Origin: Cyanobacteria bacterium UBA1221
Lineage (GTDB): Bacteria; Cyanobacteriota; Vampirovibrionia; Gastranaerophilales; Gastranaerophilaceae
Assembly: GCA_002309425.1 (NCBI GenBank)
Contig: DBXD01000009.1
Span: forward strand, 1-18,549
Direction of reading: 5' to 3'
DNA length: 18,549 nucleotides
Numbering within the stretch: position 1 is the stretch's first letter; each line of letters begins with the position of its first letter. A program made the position numbers and the translations under genes. Below the pieces are notes generated by a model. It made no database searches. It had not been told where the DNA came from and saw nothing but the letters and a program-made list of their open reading frames with translations. Shown piece by piece: positions 6,767 through 15,400 of the stretch.

Positions 6767-7723
6767 ATGAAAATCCAAAATGTGTCATCTGCAAACTATA
6801 ATATAAGTTACGAAGGCCGCATTCCAAAGTTCAAACTGCGGCATATGCGACTTTCGGATAAATACATAACAAATTTTGTAGATGCTATGGTCGAGAGTGC
6901 AAAAGTTCCGGAGAAACAAACAAGCGGGATTTATACAAGATTATTTGTTACAACAGAAGAAATTCCAATAGCTATAAAAAATGCCGGTAAAGACCAAACA
7001 TTTAAATCCTGGCTTGTACACTCAATATGTCCGTCTGATAATTATTGCATATTTCTTCATGGCGGGACATCGAATGTGTCGGATAAACAATATCAAAAAC
7101 TGTATGCTAAACTATCCGATTACGATATTAATGTTTTGGCTGTGGAATATCCGGGATATGGAGTTAATAAAGAACTTAAAGCAACGGTTGATACATATAC
7201 GGAAAGTGCAGAAGCGGCATATAAATATTTAACCGAAGTTTTAGAAGTTCCCGCAGAAAAAATAAGTGTTATGGGATATTGTATCGGAGGGTATGCGGCA
7301 GCTAATCTTGCCAGAAAATTTAAATGCAATTCTTTATTTTTAATTTCTCCTATGACAAGTCTTATACAAACCGGAGAGGGTTATTTAAAATCCAAAAATT
7401 TGACAAGGAATTTCTCGTTTATCCAAAAATTACTTTCTAAATCAATGCTTTTTAAATTTAGACTAATGAACAAATTTAATACAAATAAAATCCTCAATGA
7501 AGTGGAAGCTCCTGTATATATGTTCTCCTCATATAAAGATGTTGTTTTTGATATAAAGTGGATGGATAAATTAGCTCGCAAACTAAGGCAGTCAGAAAAA
7601 GAGATTACGTATTTTAGCGGCTACGGACAAGGACACAAGTTTACTGACAGGAAAATTAATTTGGCAGCTGATATACTCGCAAGAGATGTTTATGGCGCTG
7701 AGCCTCTGCAAATGCGCTATTAA
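6767..7723 (+). CDS. Alpha/beta hydrolase with Cys nucleophile
   Basis: The 318-residue product has the alpha/beta-hydrolase order: oxyanion HGG (98-100), VEYPGYG (127-133), nucleophile elbow GYCIGG (170-175), an acid Asp258 in SSYKDVV, and His290 in GQGHKF. The nucleophile is Cys172 where most relatives have Ser. Dienelactone hydrolases also use GYCLGG, but the overall sequence looks more like the ABHD/Bem46-type serine hydrolases. Substrate unknown. The first 25 residues (MKIQNVSSANYNISYEGRIP) carry the Y-x-G style N-terminal segment seen in other proteins of this window. There is no classical signal peptide. It stands alone on the plus strand, divergent from fliJ, with its SD inside a palindrome. 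Confidence 0.82.
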   Translation: MKIQNVSSANYNISYEGRIPKFKLRHMRLSDKYITNFVDAMVESAKVPEKQTSGIYTRLFVTTEEIPIAIKNAGKDQTFKSWLVHSICPSDNYCIFLHGGTSNVSDKQYQKLYAKLSDYDINVLAVEYPGYGVNKELKATVDTYTESAEAAYKYLTEVLEVPAEKISVMGYCIGGYAAANLARKFKCNSLFLISPMTSLIQTGEGYLKSKNLTRNFSFIQKLLSKSMLFKFRLMNKFNTNKILNEVEAPVYMFSSYKDVVFDIKWMDKLARKLRQSEKEITYFSGYGQGHKFTDRKINLAADILARDVYGAEPLQMRY

Positions 7724-7734
7724 TTAATTTGTAT

Positions 7735-7755
7735 AAACAAAAATGTTTTTTGTTT
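7735..7755 (+). terminator. Weak A/T hairpin after the hydrolase gene
   Basis: AAACAAAAA, loop TGT, TTTTTGTTT: a 9-bp stem with only one G-C pair per arm, 11 bp after the hydrolase stop. It may be a weak terminator. Its right arm contains the -35 of the pheT promoter. Confidence 0.3.
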
Positions 7756-7781
7756 ACTTAAACCTTTGTTTGATGTAAAAT
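7753..7781 (+). promoter_or_regulatory. Putative pheT promoter
   Basis: -35 TTTACT (7753-7758) and -10 TAAAAT (7776-7781) are separated by 17 bp. The leader to the pheT ATG is about 28 nt and contains AGAGGGG as SD. Confidence 0.55.
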
Positions 7782-7816
7782 TTACTTATGAATTAAGACA
7801 GCAGAGGGGAATATAA

Positions 7817-10297
7817 ATGCAGGTATCAATAAATTGGTTAAATGAGTTTGTAGATTTATCGAATATAGAGGATTCACAAATTGCACATGAACTCACAATG
7901 AGCGGTTTGGAAGTCGAAGCAATAGAAGAAGTTAAACCTAAATTTACAAATATTAAAACAGTAAAAATAGAAAAAATAGATGCACATCCTAATTCGGACA
8001 GACTGCATCTGGTAACCGTTAATACAGGTTTGGGTAATAAAACCGTTGTATGTGGCGCACAAAATATTCAGGAGGGTCAAATCGTTCCGTACGCAAGTGT
8101 CGGAAGTAAAGTCCTCGACAGAAAAACAGGTGAGCAGTTTGAACTTACACCCGCTGTCATAAGAGGAGTGAAATCTCAGGGAATGCTTTGCTCGGCTGAT
8201 GAACTCGGGGTTTCTGAGAGAAATTATCAGGAAGAAGACGGCATTTTAATACTGAACAGAATATTTCCTGACGTACAAATCGGACAAAACGTTGAAGATG
8301 TTTTGGGGTTTGAAAAAGATACCGTTATAGATGTTGCGCCTACCGCAAACAGAGGGGACCAGATGTCCGTTATCGGGGTTGCAAGGGAGCTGAGTTCGCT
8401 TTTTAATACTCCGTTAAAGTTCAACCCCATTGAATGTACAAGGGATTTAACCACAGACAAATTTAAGGTTGAAATTATTGATGATGATGTTTGCAAATAC
8501 TACTCTATCGGTGTTTTAAAAAATATAAAAATCAAACCGTCACCGGACTGGATGCAGAAAAGGCTGATTTCTTCCGGTGTCAGAGCAATAAACAATGTTG
8601 TTGATATTACAAATTATGTTATGCTGGAATATGGTTGTCCGCTTCACGCTTTTGATTTGGATAAACTGAACGGATATTTATGCGTAAGACGTGCAAAAGA
8701 AGGGGAAAAACTCACTACCTTAGATGAAGTCGAAAGGACCCTGACAAATGACACCGTTGTTATTGCAACAAAGGAAGGTCCTGTATGTTTAGGCGGAGTA
8801 TTTGGCGGCAATAATTCCGAAATAGATGATAAGACCACTTCAATAGCTTTGGAAGCTGCCTATTTCACACCTGCAACAAACAGAAAGAGTTCAAGAAGCG
8901 TCGGATACAGAAGTGAAGCCTGTGCAAGATTTGAAAGAGGTATTGATATAGAAGCCGTTAAACCTGCTCTGATGCGGGCAATTCAATTACTTGTCGAATA
9001 TGCGGAGGCTGAGGTTGAAGGAGTTGTTGAAGCAGGTAAAAACAAATTGGAACCGATAGAAATTACATTGAGATACAATCAGGTCACAAAACTTTTGGGA
9101 TGCGAAATTTCTCCCGAAAAATGTGATACCGTGCTGGAGAAACTCGGTTTTGAAAAACTGGGCGGTAATTCCGCCGCTGCAAAATTTCTTGTTCCGTCGT
9201 TCAGAGCCTATGATGTTACACGCGAAGTCGACCTGATTGAAGAAATTGCAAGAATCAACGGCTACGATAAAATAACCCCGACCTTACCGCAGAAATTGAT
9301 GACCCCGGAAGTTTCTCTGGAAGAAAGGGTAATAAAAAAGACTCATGACATAATGTTATCGTCAGGGTTAAATGAAGTTGTTACAAGTTCATTTGTCGGG
9401 AAATCCATGTTAGACAAATATTTAATGGATTACGATGACGAAAATGCAGTAAAAGTCCTAAACCCCGTAAGTGAAGAGTGCACAATGCTCCGTCAGAACC
9501 TTGCGGTATCATTGTTAAATTGTTTGAAATATAACTGCGATAACGGACAAAAGAATTTCTGGGCATATGAAATAGGGAAAACTTATATTTCCGAAAAACC
9601 TGCCGATTTGAAATCAGCAGGAGTCAAAGAAACTCAGGTTCTTGAAGGTATAATATCTGGTGAAGTTGAAAATTCCAAATGGCAGGTAAATTCCCAGCCC
9701 GATTTTTATACCGCAAAAGGGATTGTGGAAAATTTGTTTGAGGAATTCGATATAACAAAGAGAATTAAACTTGTACCTATTGAGGATTCAAAAATAGCAA
9801 AATACGACAGCATACTTCACCCGTACAGAAGTGCGGCGATTTGTCTTTTGGGCAAGGAATTAACGACTATCGGATATGTCGGACAAATACACCCCGTTCT
9901 TAAAGATAAAATGAAATTAAAGCAGGAAGCATTTATTTTCAGCGTGGATTTGGATGTCCTTATTTCTGTTGTAAAAGAGAATGTTCCAAGATTCAAACAC
10001 CTCCCTCAATACCCTGAGGTTCGCAGGGATTTGGCTTTTGTTATCGGGGATAAAGTATCATATGATGATATTCAAAGGGTAATAAAAAGCGGAGTACAGC
10101 AAAATATTTTCAAAGGCTGCGAAGTATTTGACGTATATCAGGGAGAAAATATTGAACAAGGATACAAAAGCCTGGCATTCAGAATTAAAATGCTGGACGA
10201 AAACTCAACTTTAACCGATGATGTAATTGAAAGAAATATGCAAAGTGTAAGAGAAAAACTTCAAAAAGCATATGCTGACATTTCTTTCAGGGAGTAA
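7817..10297 (+). CDS. pheT: Phenylalanine-tRNA ligase beta subunit
   Basis: The 826-residue product is a full-length PheT (typical about 800). Domains in order: an EMAP/tRNA-binding OB domain at about 40-150 (IDAHPNSDRLHLVTVN, KSQGMLCSADELG); the B3/B4 editing domain with VRAINNVVDITNYVMLEYGCPLHAFD and the CLGGVFGG and SEACARFERGID motifs; a B5 domain; the catalytic-like core; and the C-terminal anticodon-binding FDX-ACB domain with YPEVRRDLAFVI. With PheS it forms the alpha2-beta2 enzyme that charges tRNA-Phe and edits mischarged Tyr. pheS is not beside it, whereas the two are commonly adjacent. AGAGGGG precedes the ATG, and a promoter lies at 7753-7781. The stop is 4 nt before the next start, so the secreted-protein gene is coupled to it. 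Confidence 0.97.
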   Translation: MQVSINWLNEFVDLSNIEDSQIAHELTMSGLEVEAIEEVKPKFTNIKTVKIEKIDAHPNSDRLHLVTVNTGLGNKTVVCGAQNIQEGQIVPYASVGSKVLDRKTGEQFELTPAVIRGVKSQGMLCSADELGVSERNYQEEDGILILNRIFPDVQIGQNVEDVLGFEKDTVIDVAPTANRGDQMSVIGVARELSSLFNTPLKFNPIECTRDLTTDKFKVEIIDDDVCKYYSIGVLKNIKIKPSPDWMQKRLISSGVRAINNVVDITNYVMLEYGCPLHAFDLDKLNGYLCVRRAKEGEKLTTLDEVERTLTNDTVVIATKEGPVCLGGVFGGNNSEIDDKTTSIALEAAYFTPATNRKSSRSVGYRSEACARFERGIDIEAVKPALMRAIQLLVEYAEAEVEGVVEAGKNKLEPIEITLRYNQVTKLLGCEISPEKCDTVLEKLGFEKLGGNSAAAKFLVPSFRAYDVTREVDLIEEIARINGYDKITPTLPQKLMTPEVSLEERVIKKTHDIMLSSGLNEVVTSSFVGKSMLDKYLMDYDDENAVKVLNPVSEECTMLRQNLAVSLLNCLKYNCDNGQKNFWAYEIGKTYISEKPADLKSAGVKETQVLEGIISGEVENSKWQVNSQPDFYTAKGIVENLFEEFDITKRIKLVPIEDSKIAKYDSILHPYRSAAICLLGKELTTIGYVGQIHPVLKDKMKLKQEAFIFSVDLDVLISVVKENVPRFKHLPQYPEVRRDLAFVIGDKVSYDDIQRVIKSGVQQNIFKGCEVFDVYQGENIEQGYKSLAFRIKMLDENSTLTDDVIERNMQSVREKLQKAYADISFRE

Positions 10298-10301
10298 ATA
10301 T

Positions 10302-10946
10302 ATGAAAAAGATTATTTTTACATTATTATTGCTGCTGGGCACGGCAGGTACTGTTTTGGCTTCAAATGTGATGCCGGACAAGGTCATGTATAGTCCCGTA
10401 AATACTTTTGGTGTTTATCAGGTAGGGCATTCCATAGTTGTATATAATGAACCCGATGAAGCATCTGCCATAAAGCAGAAAATTGTTTGGGATAACGAGA
10501 ATGTAATCCCTCAGAATTTAAAAAAAACTGATTTATTTATAGTCTATCTTGAAAACAAGGATTTTGCTCTCATGTCAGTTACCGATGAAACTGACGAGTG
10601 GGTAGAAGTTGTTTATGACAACAGCACAGGTGCAACAGGGTGGATTAAAAAGGATGACCCGTTTAAATTCAATACCTGGGTAAATTTTTACAGTATGTAC
10701 GGCAGAAAATACGGTCTGAAAATCTTAAAAAATGCCCCCAAAAGCACTTACGATATGTTTGGAACACCTGAGGACGGAGCAAAGAAAATCTCTACAATAA
10801 ATAATCCCGAGATGATTAATCTGAATTTTATACGCGGGAATTGGATGCTTGTGACGGTAGTTGATTCTGACAGAACACCTAAAACAGGATTTATCCGCTG
10901 GAGAAGTGATGACGGAGTAAAATATTTATTCCCGGCATTAAAATAG
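10302..10946 (+). CDS. Secreted protein with bacterial SH3-like domain
   Basis: The 214-residue product starts with a clear signal peptide (MKKIIFTLLLLLGTAGTVLA, probable cut before SN), so it is exported by Sec. The mature part has a segment WVEVVYDNSTGATGWIKKDD that looks like a bacterial SH3 repeat strand pattern ending in 'G-W-[IV]'. A second one, NWMLVTVVDSD then TGFIRW, lies near the C-terminus, so two SH3-like folds are possible. No catalytic domain is visible, and a cell-wall or periplasmic binding role is inference. I chose ATG 10302: GGGAG inside the end of pheT lies about 7 nt upstream, and an earlier in-frame ATG at 10272 would spoil the signal peptide and overlap pheT. A strong terminator follows. 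Confidence 0.75.
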   Translation: MKKIIFTLLLLLGTAGTVLASNVMPDKVMYSPVNTFGVYQVGHSIVVYNEPDEASAIKQKIVWDNENVIPQNLKKTDLFIVYLENKDFALMSVTDETDEWVEVVYDNSTGATGWIKKDDPFKFNTWVNFYSMYGRKYGLKILKNAPKSTYDMFGTPEDGAKKISTINNPEMINLNFIRGNWMLVTVVDSDRTPKTGFIRWRSDDGVKYLFPALK

Positions 10947-10960
10947 AATTTTCCAAACAC

Positions 10961-10992
10961 AAAAAACGGACTCTTATAAGAGTCCGTTTTTT
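10961..10992. terminator. Bidirectional rho-independent terminator
   Basis: ACGGACTCTT (10966-10975), loop AT, AAGAGTCCGT (10978-10987), with flanking A-run and T-run extending the pairing to 15 bp. It lies between the converging secreted-protein gene and ahcY and can serve both strands. Confidence 0.92.
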
Positions 10993-11008
10993 TGTATGAA
11001 ATAAGAAA

Positions 11009-12277
11009 CTAATCTATTTTCCAGCTGTGAAGATATTCTTCCTGCTCCGGAGTTAGTTTGTCTATTGAAATACCCATTGATTGAAGTTTAAGTTCAGCAA
11101 TTTTTACATCTACTTCGTGCGGGAGTGTATGCAATTTATTTTCCAATTTACCACGATTTTTAACTATAAATTCCATACCCAGCGCCTGATTTGCAAAACT
11201 CATATCCATAACGCTTGCGGGATGACCCTCTGCCGCAGAAAGATTAACCAATCTTCCCTGAGCCAGCACGTATATGGACTTGCCATTATTCAATTTATAT
11301 TCTTCGAGATTTGGCCTGATTTGTTTAATTTCTGTTGTGTAGGCCCTTAAGTCACCAACATTAACTTCCCAGTCAAAGTGACCGGCATTAGCGACAAAAG
11401 CACCATCCTTCATAGAAAGCAAATGCTCAACATCAACTACGTGTTTATCACCCGTAACCGTTAAGAACAAATCGCCTTCCTTTGCTGCCTGAGCTATCGG
11501 CATCACACGATAACCCTCCATAGCAGCTTCAAGAGCTTTTAGAGGGTCAACCTCACAAACAATCACGTTTGCACCCATTGCTTTTGCTCTTAAAGCACAA
11601 CCTTTTCCGCACCAGCCATAACCTGAAATTACAACGGTTTTGCCTGCAATAAGAATATTTGCTGCTCTTAAAATTCCGTCAATCGAGCTTTGTCCCGTGC
11701 CGTATCTGTTATCATACAAGTGCTTTGTCAGGCTGGTATTAACACCGACTGCAGGAAATCTTAATTTACCCTCAGCTTCCATCGCCTGAAGTCTTATGAT
11801 TCCGGTAGTTGTTTCTTCTGTTGAACCGATAACTTTATCTGCAAGTTCCGGATGTTCAATATGAATTGTAGAAACCAAATCACAACCGTCTTCAATTATT
11901 AAATCGGGTTGGTGTTTTATTGCCTCCTGAATATGAGATTTATATTGTTCAACAGATTCGCCAGCAATGGCAAAAACCGGTATATTGTGGTATTTAACAA
12001 GAGCAGCCGCAACGTCATCCTGCGTTGAAAGAGGATTTGATGCAACCAAAACAGCATCCGCACCGCCGGCCTGCATTGTTAAGCATAATGCGGCAGTTTC
12101 CTTTGTTACATGAGAACACGCAGATAACCTCAAACCTTTAAACGGCTTTTCAGCTTCAAATCTTTCTTTAATTTTTCTGAGTACAGGCATATCCTTTAAT
12201 GCCCATTCAATCTGATGTTCACCTTGTTCCGCCAGATTAATATCTTTAATATCGCACTTCATATCCGTCATTAGCAT
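11009..12277 (-). CDS. ahcY: Adenosylhomocysteinase
   Basis: The 422-residue product hydrolyses S-adenosylhomocysteine to adenosine and homocysteine, using bound NAD. It has the substrate-domain start, LSACSHVTKETAALC, then NTSLTKHLYDNRYGTGQS, the NAD-binding GYGWCGKG (about 219-226), NAGHFDWEV, and AAEGHPASVMDMSFANQAL. It is the short form without the roughly 40-residue insertion or the long Lys/Tyr C-terminal tail. It ends in LTPEQEEYLHSWK, as in archaeal and Thermotoga-type enzymes. I chose ATG 12277 because AGGAG is 7 nt upstream; the frame is open back to 12322 but would run through that SD. A promoter lies at 12328-12355. No other methyl-cycle gene is adjacent. Confidence 0.96.
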   Translation of the reverse strand: MLMTDMKCDIKDINLAEQGEHQIEWALKDMPVLRKIKERFEAEKPFKGLRLSACSHVTKETAALCLTMQAGGADAVLVASNPLSTQDDVAAALVKYHNIPVFAIAGESVEQYKSHIQEAIKHQPDLIIEDGCDLVSTIHIEHPELADKVIGSTEETTTGIIRLQAMEAEGKLRFPAVGVNTSLTKHLYDNRYGTGQSSIDGILRAANILIAGKTVVISGYGWCGKGCALRAKAMGANVIVCEVDPLKALEAAMEGYRVMPIAQAAKEGDLFLTVTGDKHVVDVEHLLSMKDGAFVANAGHFDWEVNVGDLRAYTTEIKQIRPNLEEYKLNNGKSIYVLAQGRLVNLSAAEGHPASVMDMSFANQALGMEFIVKNRGKLENKLHTLPHEVDVKIAELKLQSMGISIDKLTPEQEEYLHSWKID

Positions 12278-12296
12278 TAATTTTCTCCTATGTTTT

Positions 12297-12313
12297 ACAC
12301 AAAATAATTGTGT
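12297..12313 (-). promoter_or_regulatory. Small hairpin in the ahcY leader
   Basis: ACACAA and TTGTGT pair around a 5-nt loop, inside the roughly 44-nt leader and just before the SD. It is too small for an SAH riboswitch. It may be a simple operator or a leader hairpin, or chance in AT-rich DNA. Confidence 0.25.
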
Positions 12314-12327
12314 TTTTAACAATTATT

Positions 12328-12355
12328 ATTATAAAATTAAAAAAGAAAATATCAA
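12328..12355 (-). promoter_or_regulatory. Putative ahcY promoter
   Basis: On the minus strand, -35 TTGATA (12350-12355) and consensus -10 TATAAT (12328-12333) are 16 bp apart. Predicted transcription starts near 12321, giving a leader of about 44 nt. Confidence 0.65.
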
Positions 12356-12366
12356 TCTTTTGTGTT

Positions 12367-12397
12367 ATTTATGTAAACAGAAATATATTTATGTAAA
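12367..12397. repeat. Two 11-bp direct repeats 20 bp apart between ahcY and the GH13 gene
   Basis: ATTTATGTAAA occurs at 12367-12377 and 12387-12397, start-to-start 20 bp, about two helical turns. It lies just upstream of the ahcY -35 and about 80 bp before the GH13 start, so it could be a regulator site for either gene. The base content is AT-rich, so chance is possible. Confidence 0.35.
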
Positions 12398-12475
12398 ATT
12401 TTCTTAATAATGCCCAAATTTTTGGCAAAATAAAATATTTATAAAACTTATAAAGACAGGCAGTAAGGAGCAGTT

Positions 12476-15400
12476 GTGAAGGTAAATTTTAATAGTAAAG
12501 CAGACAAATTCAAATCTCCGAAATTTACCGGATTTGAAATCAAAAAAAATGACTACGGTGAAAGGTATTACGAATGGAGTTATCCGTATGACCAAAATCG
12601 CTATGACTGCTATCTTGAAGTTTATCCGGTATTACCCGATAAAAACGGAGATTACGACAAAAATTCATTTAATGACAAATACCGAAATATTTTTAACGGA
12701 AAAGACTCAATAAAACTAAATCCCGGGCCAAACAATATCGATTTGGATTATATTTTTGCCAGAAATGAGAATGCACCTTTTGCTTACCATTACAGCCTTA
12801 TTCCAAAAAGCAACCCCGGCGCAATTCCTATATACAAAACTGATGCCGGCGATTTGGTTGACGTAAGAACAAGCGAGAGAGGTGACAGAATTTACAATAT
12901 CGTATTGCCCGAAAATAATATGTCCGCAAAAGCCGGTGCCGCTATACTTATTGGTGCTGACAATTATGACGTCAGATATATATATGACAAAAATGGGAAC
13001 ATTGTTTTAAACCCAAATGCCGAGAAAGATTTAAACGTATTTAAAAATTTTGCAAATCATGTCGGCGGTTCTCTCGCAGGAGTTCATCAGGCACTAAAAG
13101 ACGGCCGCCTGGATTTATATGACAGAATATTTTTATTACCCCACGCATCAGGGGACAGATTAAGTTCTGCGGGTTACTGGCTTGAGAGCGGATTTCAATA
13201 CGCCGCTGCTGCTAATAATAATGATACTTTTTCTAAATTTCAAAAAGATTTGTTTGTTAAAGGGAAAAATCTTGTGGCTGATTCCGCCCTGACAAGTGAA
13301 GGTATGAGCGGTATTCATATTCAAAGTATCCTGCAGCACGGTGCGGATGATGTATTTTTCGATTGGTATAAATGTGCAAGCCTTAAAGACATGTCTGCAA
13401 AGATCGGGGTTTTTGGAAAGAAAAGCGGTTCAATAAGGCATAAACTTGTAAATCCTCCCGAAATACCCGTTCAGCAAAATGGCGGACAGATAACCTGGGT
13501 AAAAAACAAAAATTATGAAAAAGATGAATTAACTTATGTTCAGGTATTTAACTCCGATGAAACAACACCCGAACAGGCAAAAGATATAGACAGTCTGATT
13601 GAAAAGTATGAAAATCCAAACGGCTCAAATCCTTTAAAATATGGCACACATAATGATACCATAATTACTTATGCCTACCCGGTCAAATTTTCAACATATA
13701 AAGAAAATATAGAAAACCTGAATGAATTAAATAAAAGCCTTATAAAATCAGGCAAAAAATATATTCCGCTTGACTCATACGAAGGAACAAGAATAGTTAC
13801 CAAGTTTGAAGGTTTTGATTTTGAAAACAAAATTGACGGAGGCTTTTATACCTGGGATGCAAACTCTGATATAGCAAAATTCGATTATGCAGCTTCAAAT
13901 GAAGATGTGGAAGAAGGGATGCATATGTCAGAAATAGACAGAAGAGCCTTCTTTGACAAAAAGGTACAAAAACGTTGTGAAGTACTTGACTATGCTGTAT
14001 CCTCCCTTAAATATTGGACAAGAAAAACAAATCAAACATTAAACTTGTATGTCGCACAAGTTCTGAAAAATATTGATACGAAAAATGCTGAGAATGCTTA
14101 TCAAACGATAAATAACGAAATAGATAACAGGCATCTCCCGCAAAAATTAAAGGATTCTTTCAGCAAAGAAATTGTCGAGAATATAATTAACGGAGATTAT
14201 ACCCTGCATGGCACAGACTCTTCTGACAGTTATAATGAAGCTATATTGAGAGGACTCATGGATTATCCTCTCGAAAGCACTGAATTTGGAAAGGATATTC
14301 TTTCTCTGTTTTCAACTCCGTACATAACAAACCGTGCAACAAAACCCGAATATATAGGAAAATCCCGATTTGATTTGCTTAAAGAAAACAATCCGCATCT
14401 GACAGAACAATATTCTGATGTTTATAATGTTTCTACAGCAATGTACACAAAAGACATGTTTGAGTTTGCCTCTGATATTTTGAATATGGTTAATGAAAAA
14501 CTTCCCGGTGATAAAAAACTATCGGATGCAAACAATCAGACTGACTACGGAAAATATGTGTTACCGATTATAACCCCATACATAGCAAAATTTGCAGTAG
14601 TAAAAGGTCTCTTTCCGGATTCAAAATATAAACTTAACAGTGACGGAGATAACATTTCATACGATTATGAGGCGTTACGTAAGAAGTCATTAAAAGGCTT
14701 GGGAATCTATCCGTCATCTCAAAAGGGCGAGGCTCTCGATCTTGTTTCAAAAATGCGTAACGGGATAAAGAATATTCCGCAGGCTGATAAGGAAAAATTT
14801 GCCGATTATTTATACGACATAATTAAAGATACTAATTTAAACTCCTTCAAAATGGCCGAAATGATTATTGACCGCACAAAATCCGGTATTGACTGGAGAA
14901 TAGATGCCGCAAAAGATTTCGCAAACATGGACGGATTAAGAAACGGTGCCGATACTTTTGAAGATAACTGGGAAAGAGTTGTTTATGTATTAAAAACTTT
15001 TTCAAACAGTATTCATAAGGAAAATCCAAATTCTTATATTGTTGCCGAAGTTACTGATGAAGTGGATTTACACAAACTTGGTGACGGATATCATTCAAAT
15101 CGTTTCGTATGGAGAAGGGGTTCCCACGACGGAAATTTTGAATACAGGAATGATATCGTAAGAAAACTGATACGGGAAACCGGAATAGATGCAGTTGCAA
15201 ACTATGCGGATTATTTCACTCCCGTTTCGGCAATTTTTGGCAAAAAAGGAGATGACGGCGGCGACTGGGGCGAAAACCAAGACACCAGAATGTATAATAT
15301 ATTCAGAAGAGCCTATGATGATTTGGCACAGGATTTTCTGTTCTCCGGACCGTACAATTCAATTCTTAAATCGTACACTTTTGCCGACAACCACGATAAA

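Noticed and set aside
12297..12320. SAH riboswitch in the ahcY leader
   Set aside because: The leader is only about 44 nt and holds one 6-bp AT-rich hairpin, too small for a known SAH riboswitch.
12278..12322. 15-residue N-terminal extension of ahcY
   Set aside because: The extension reads through the AGGAG SD and begins at about the predicted transcription start.
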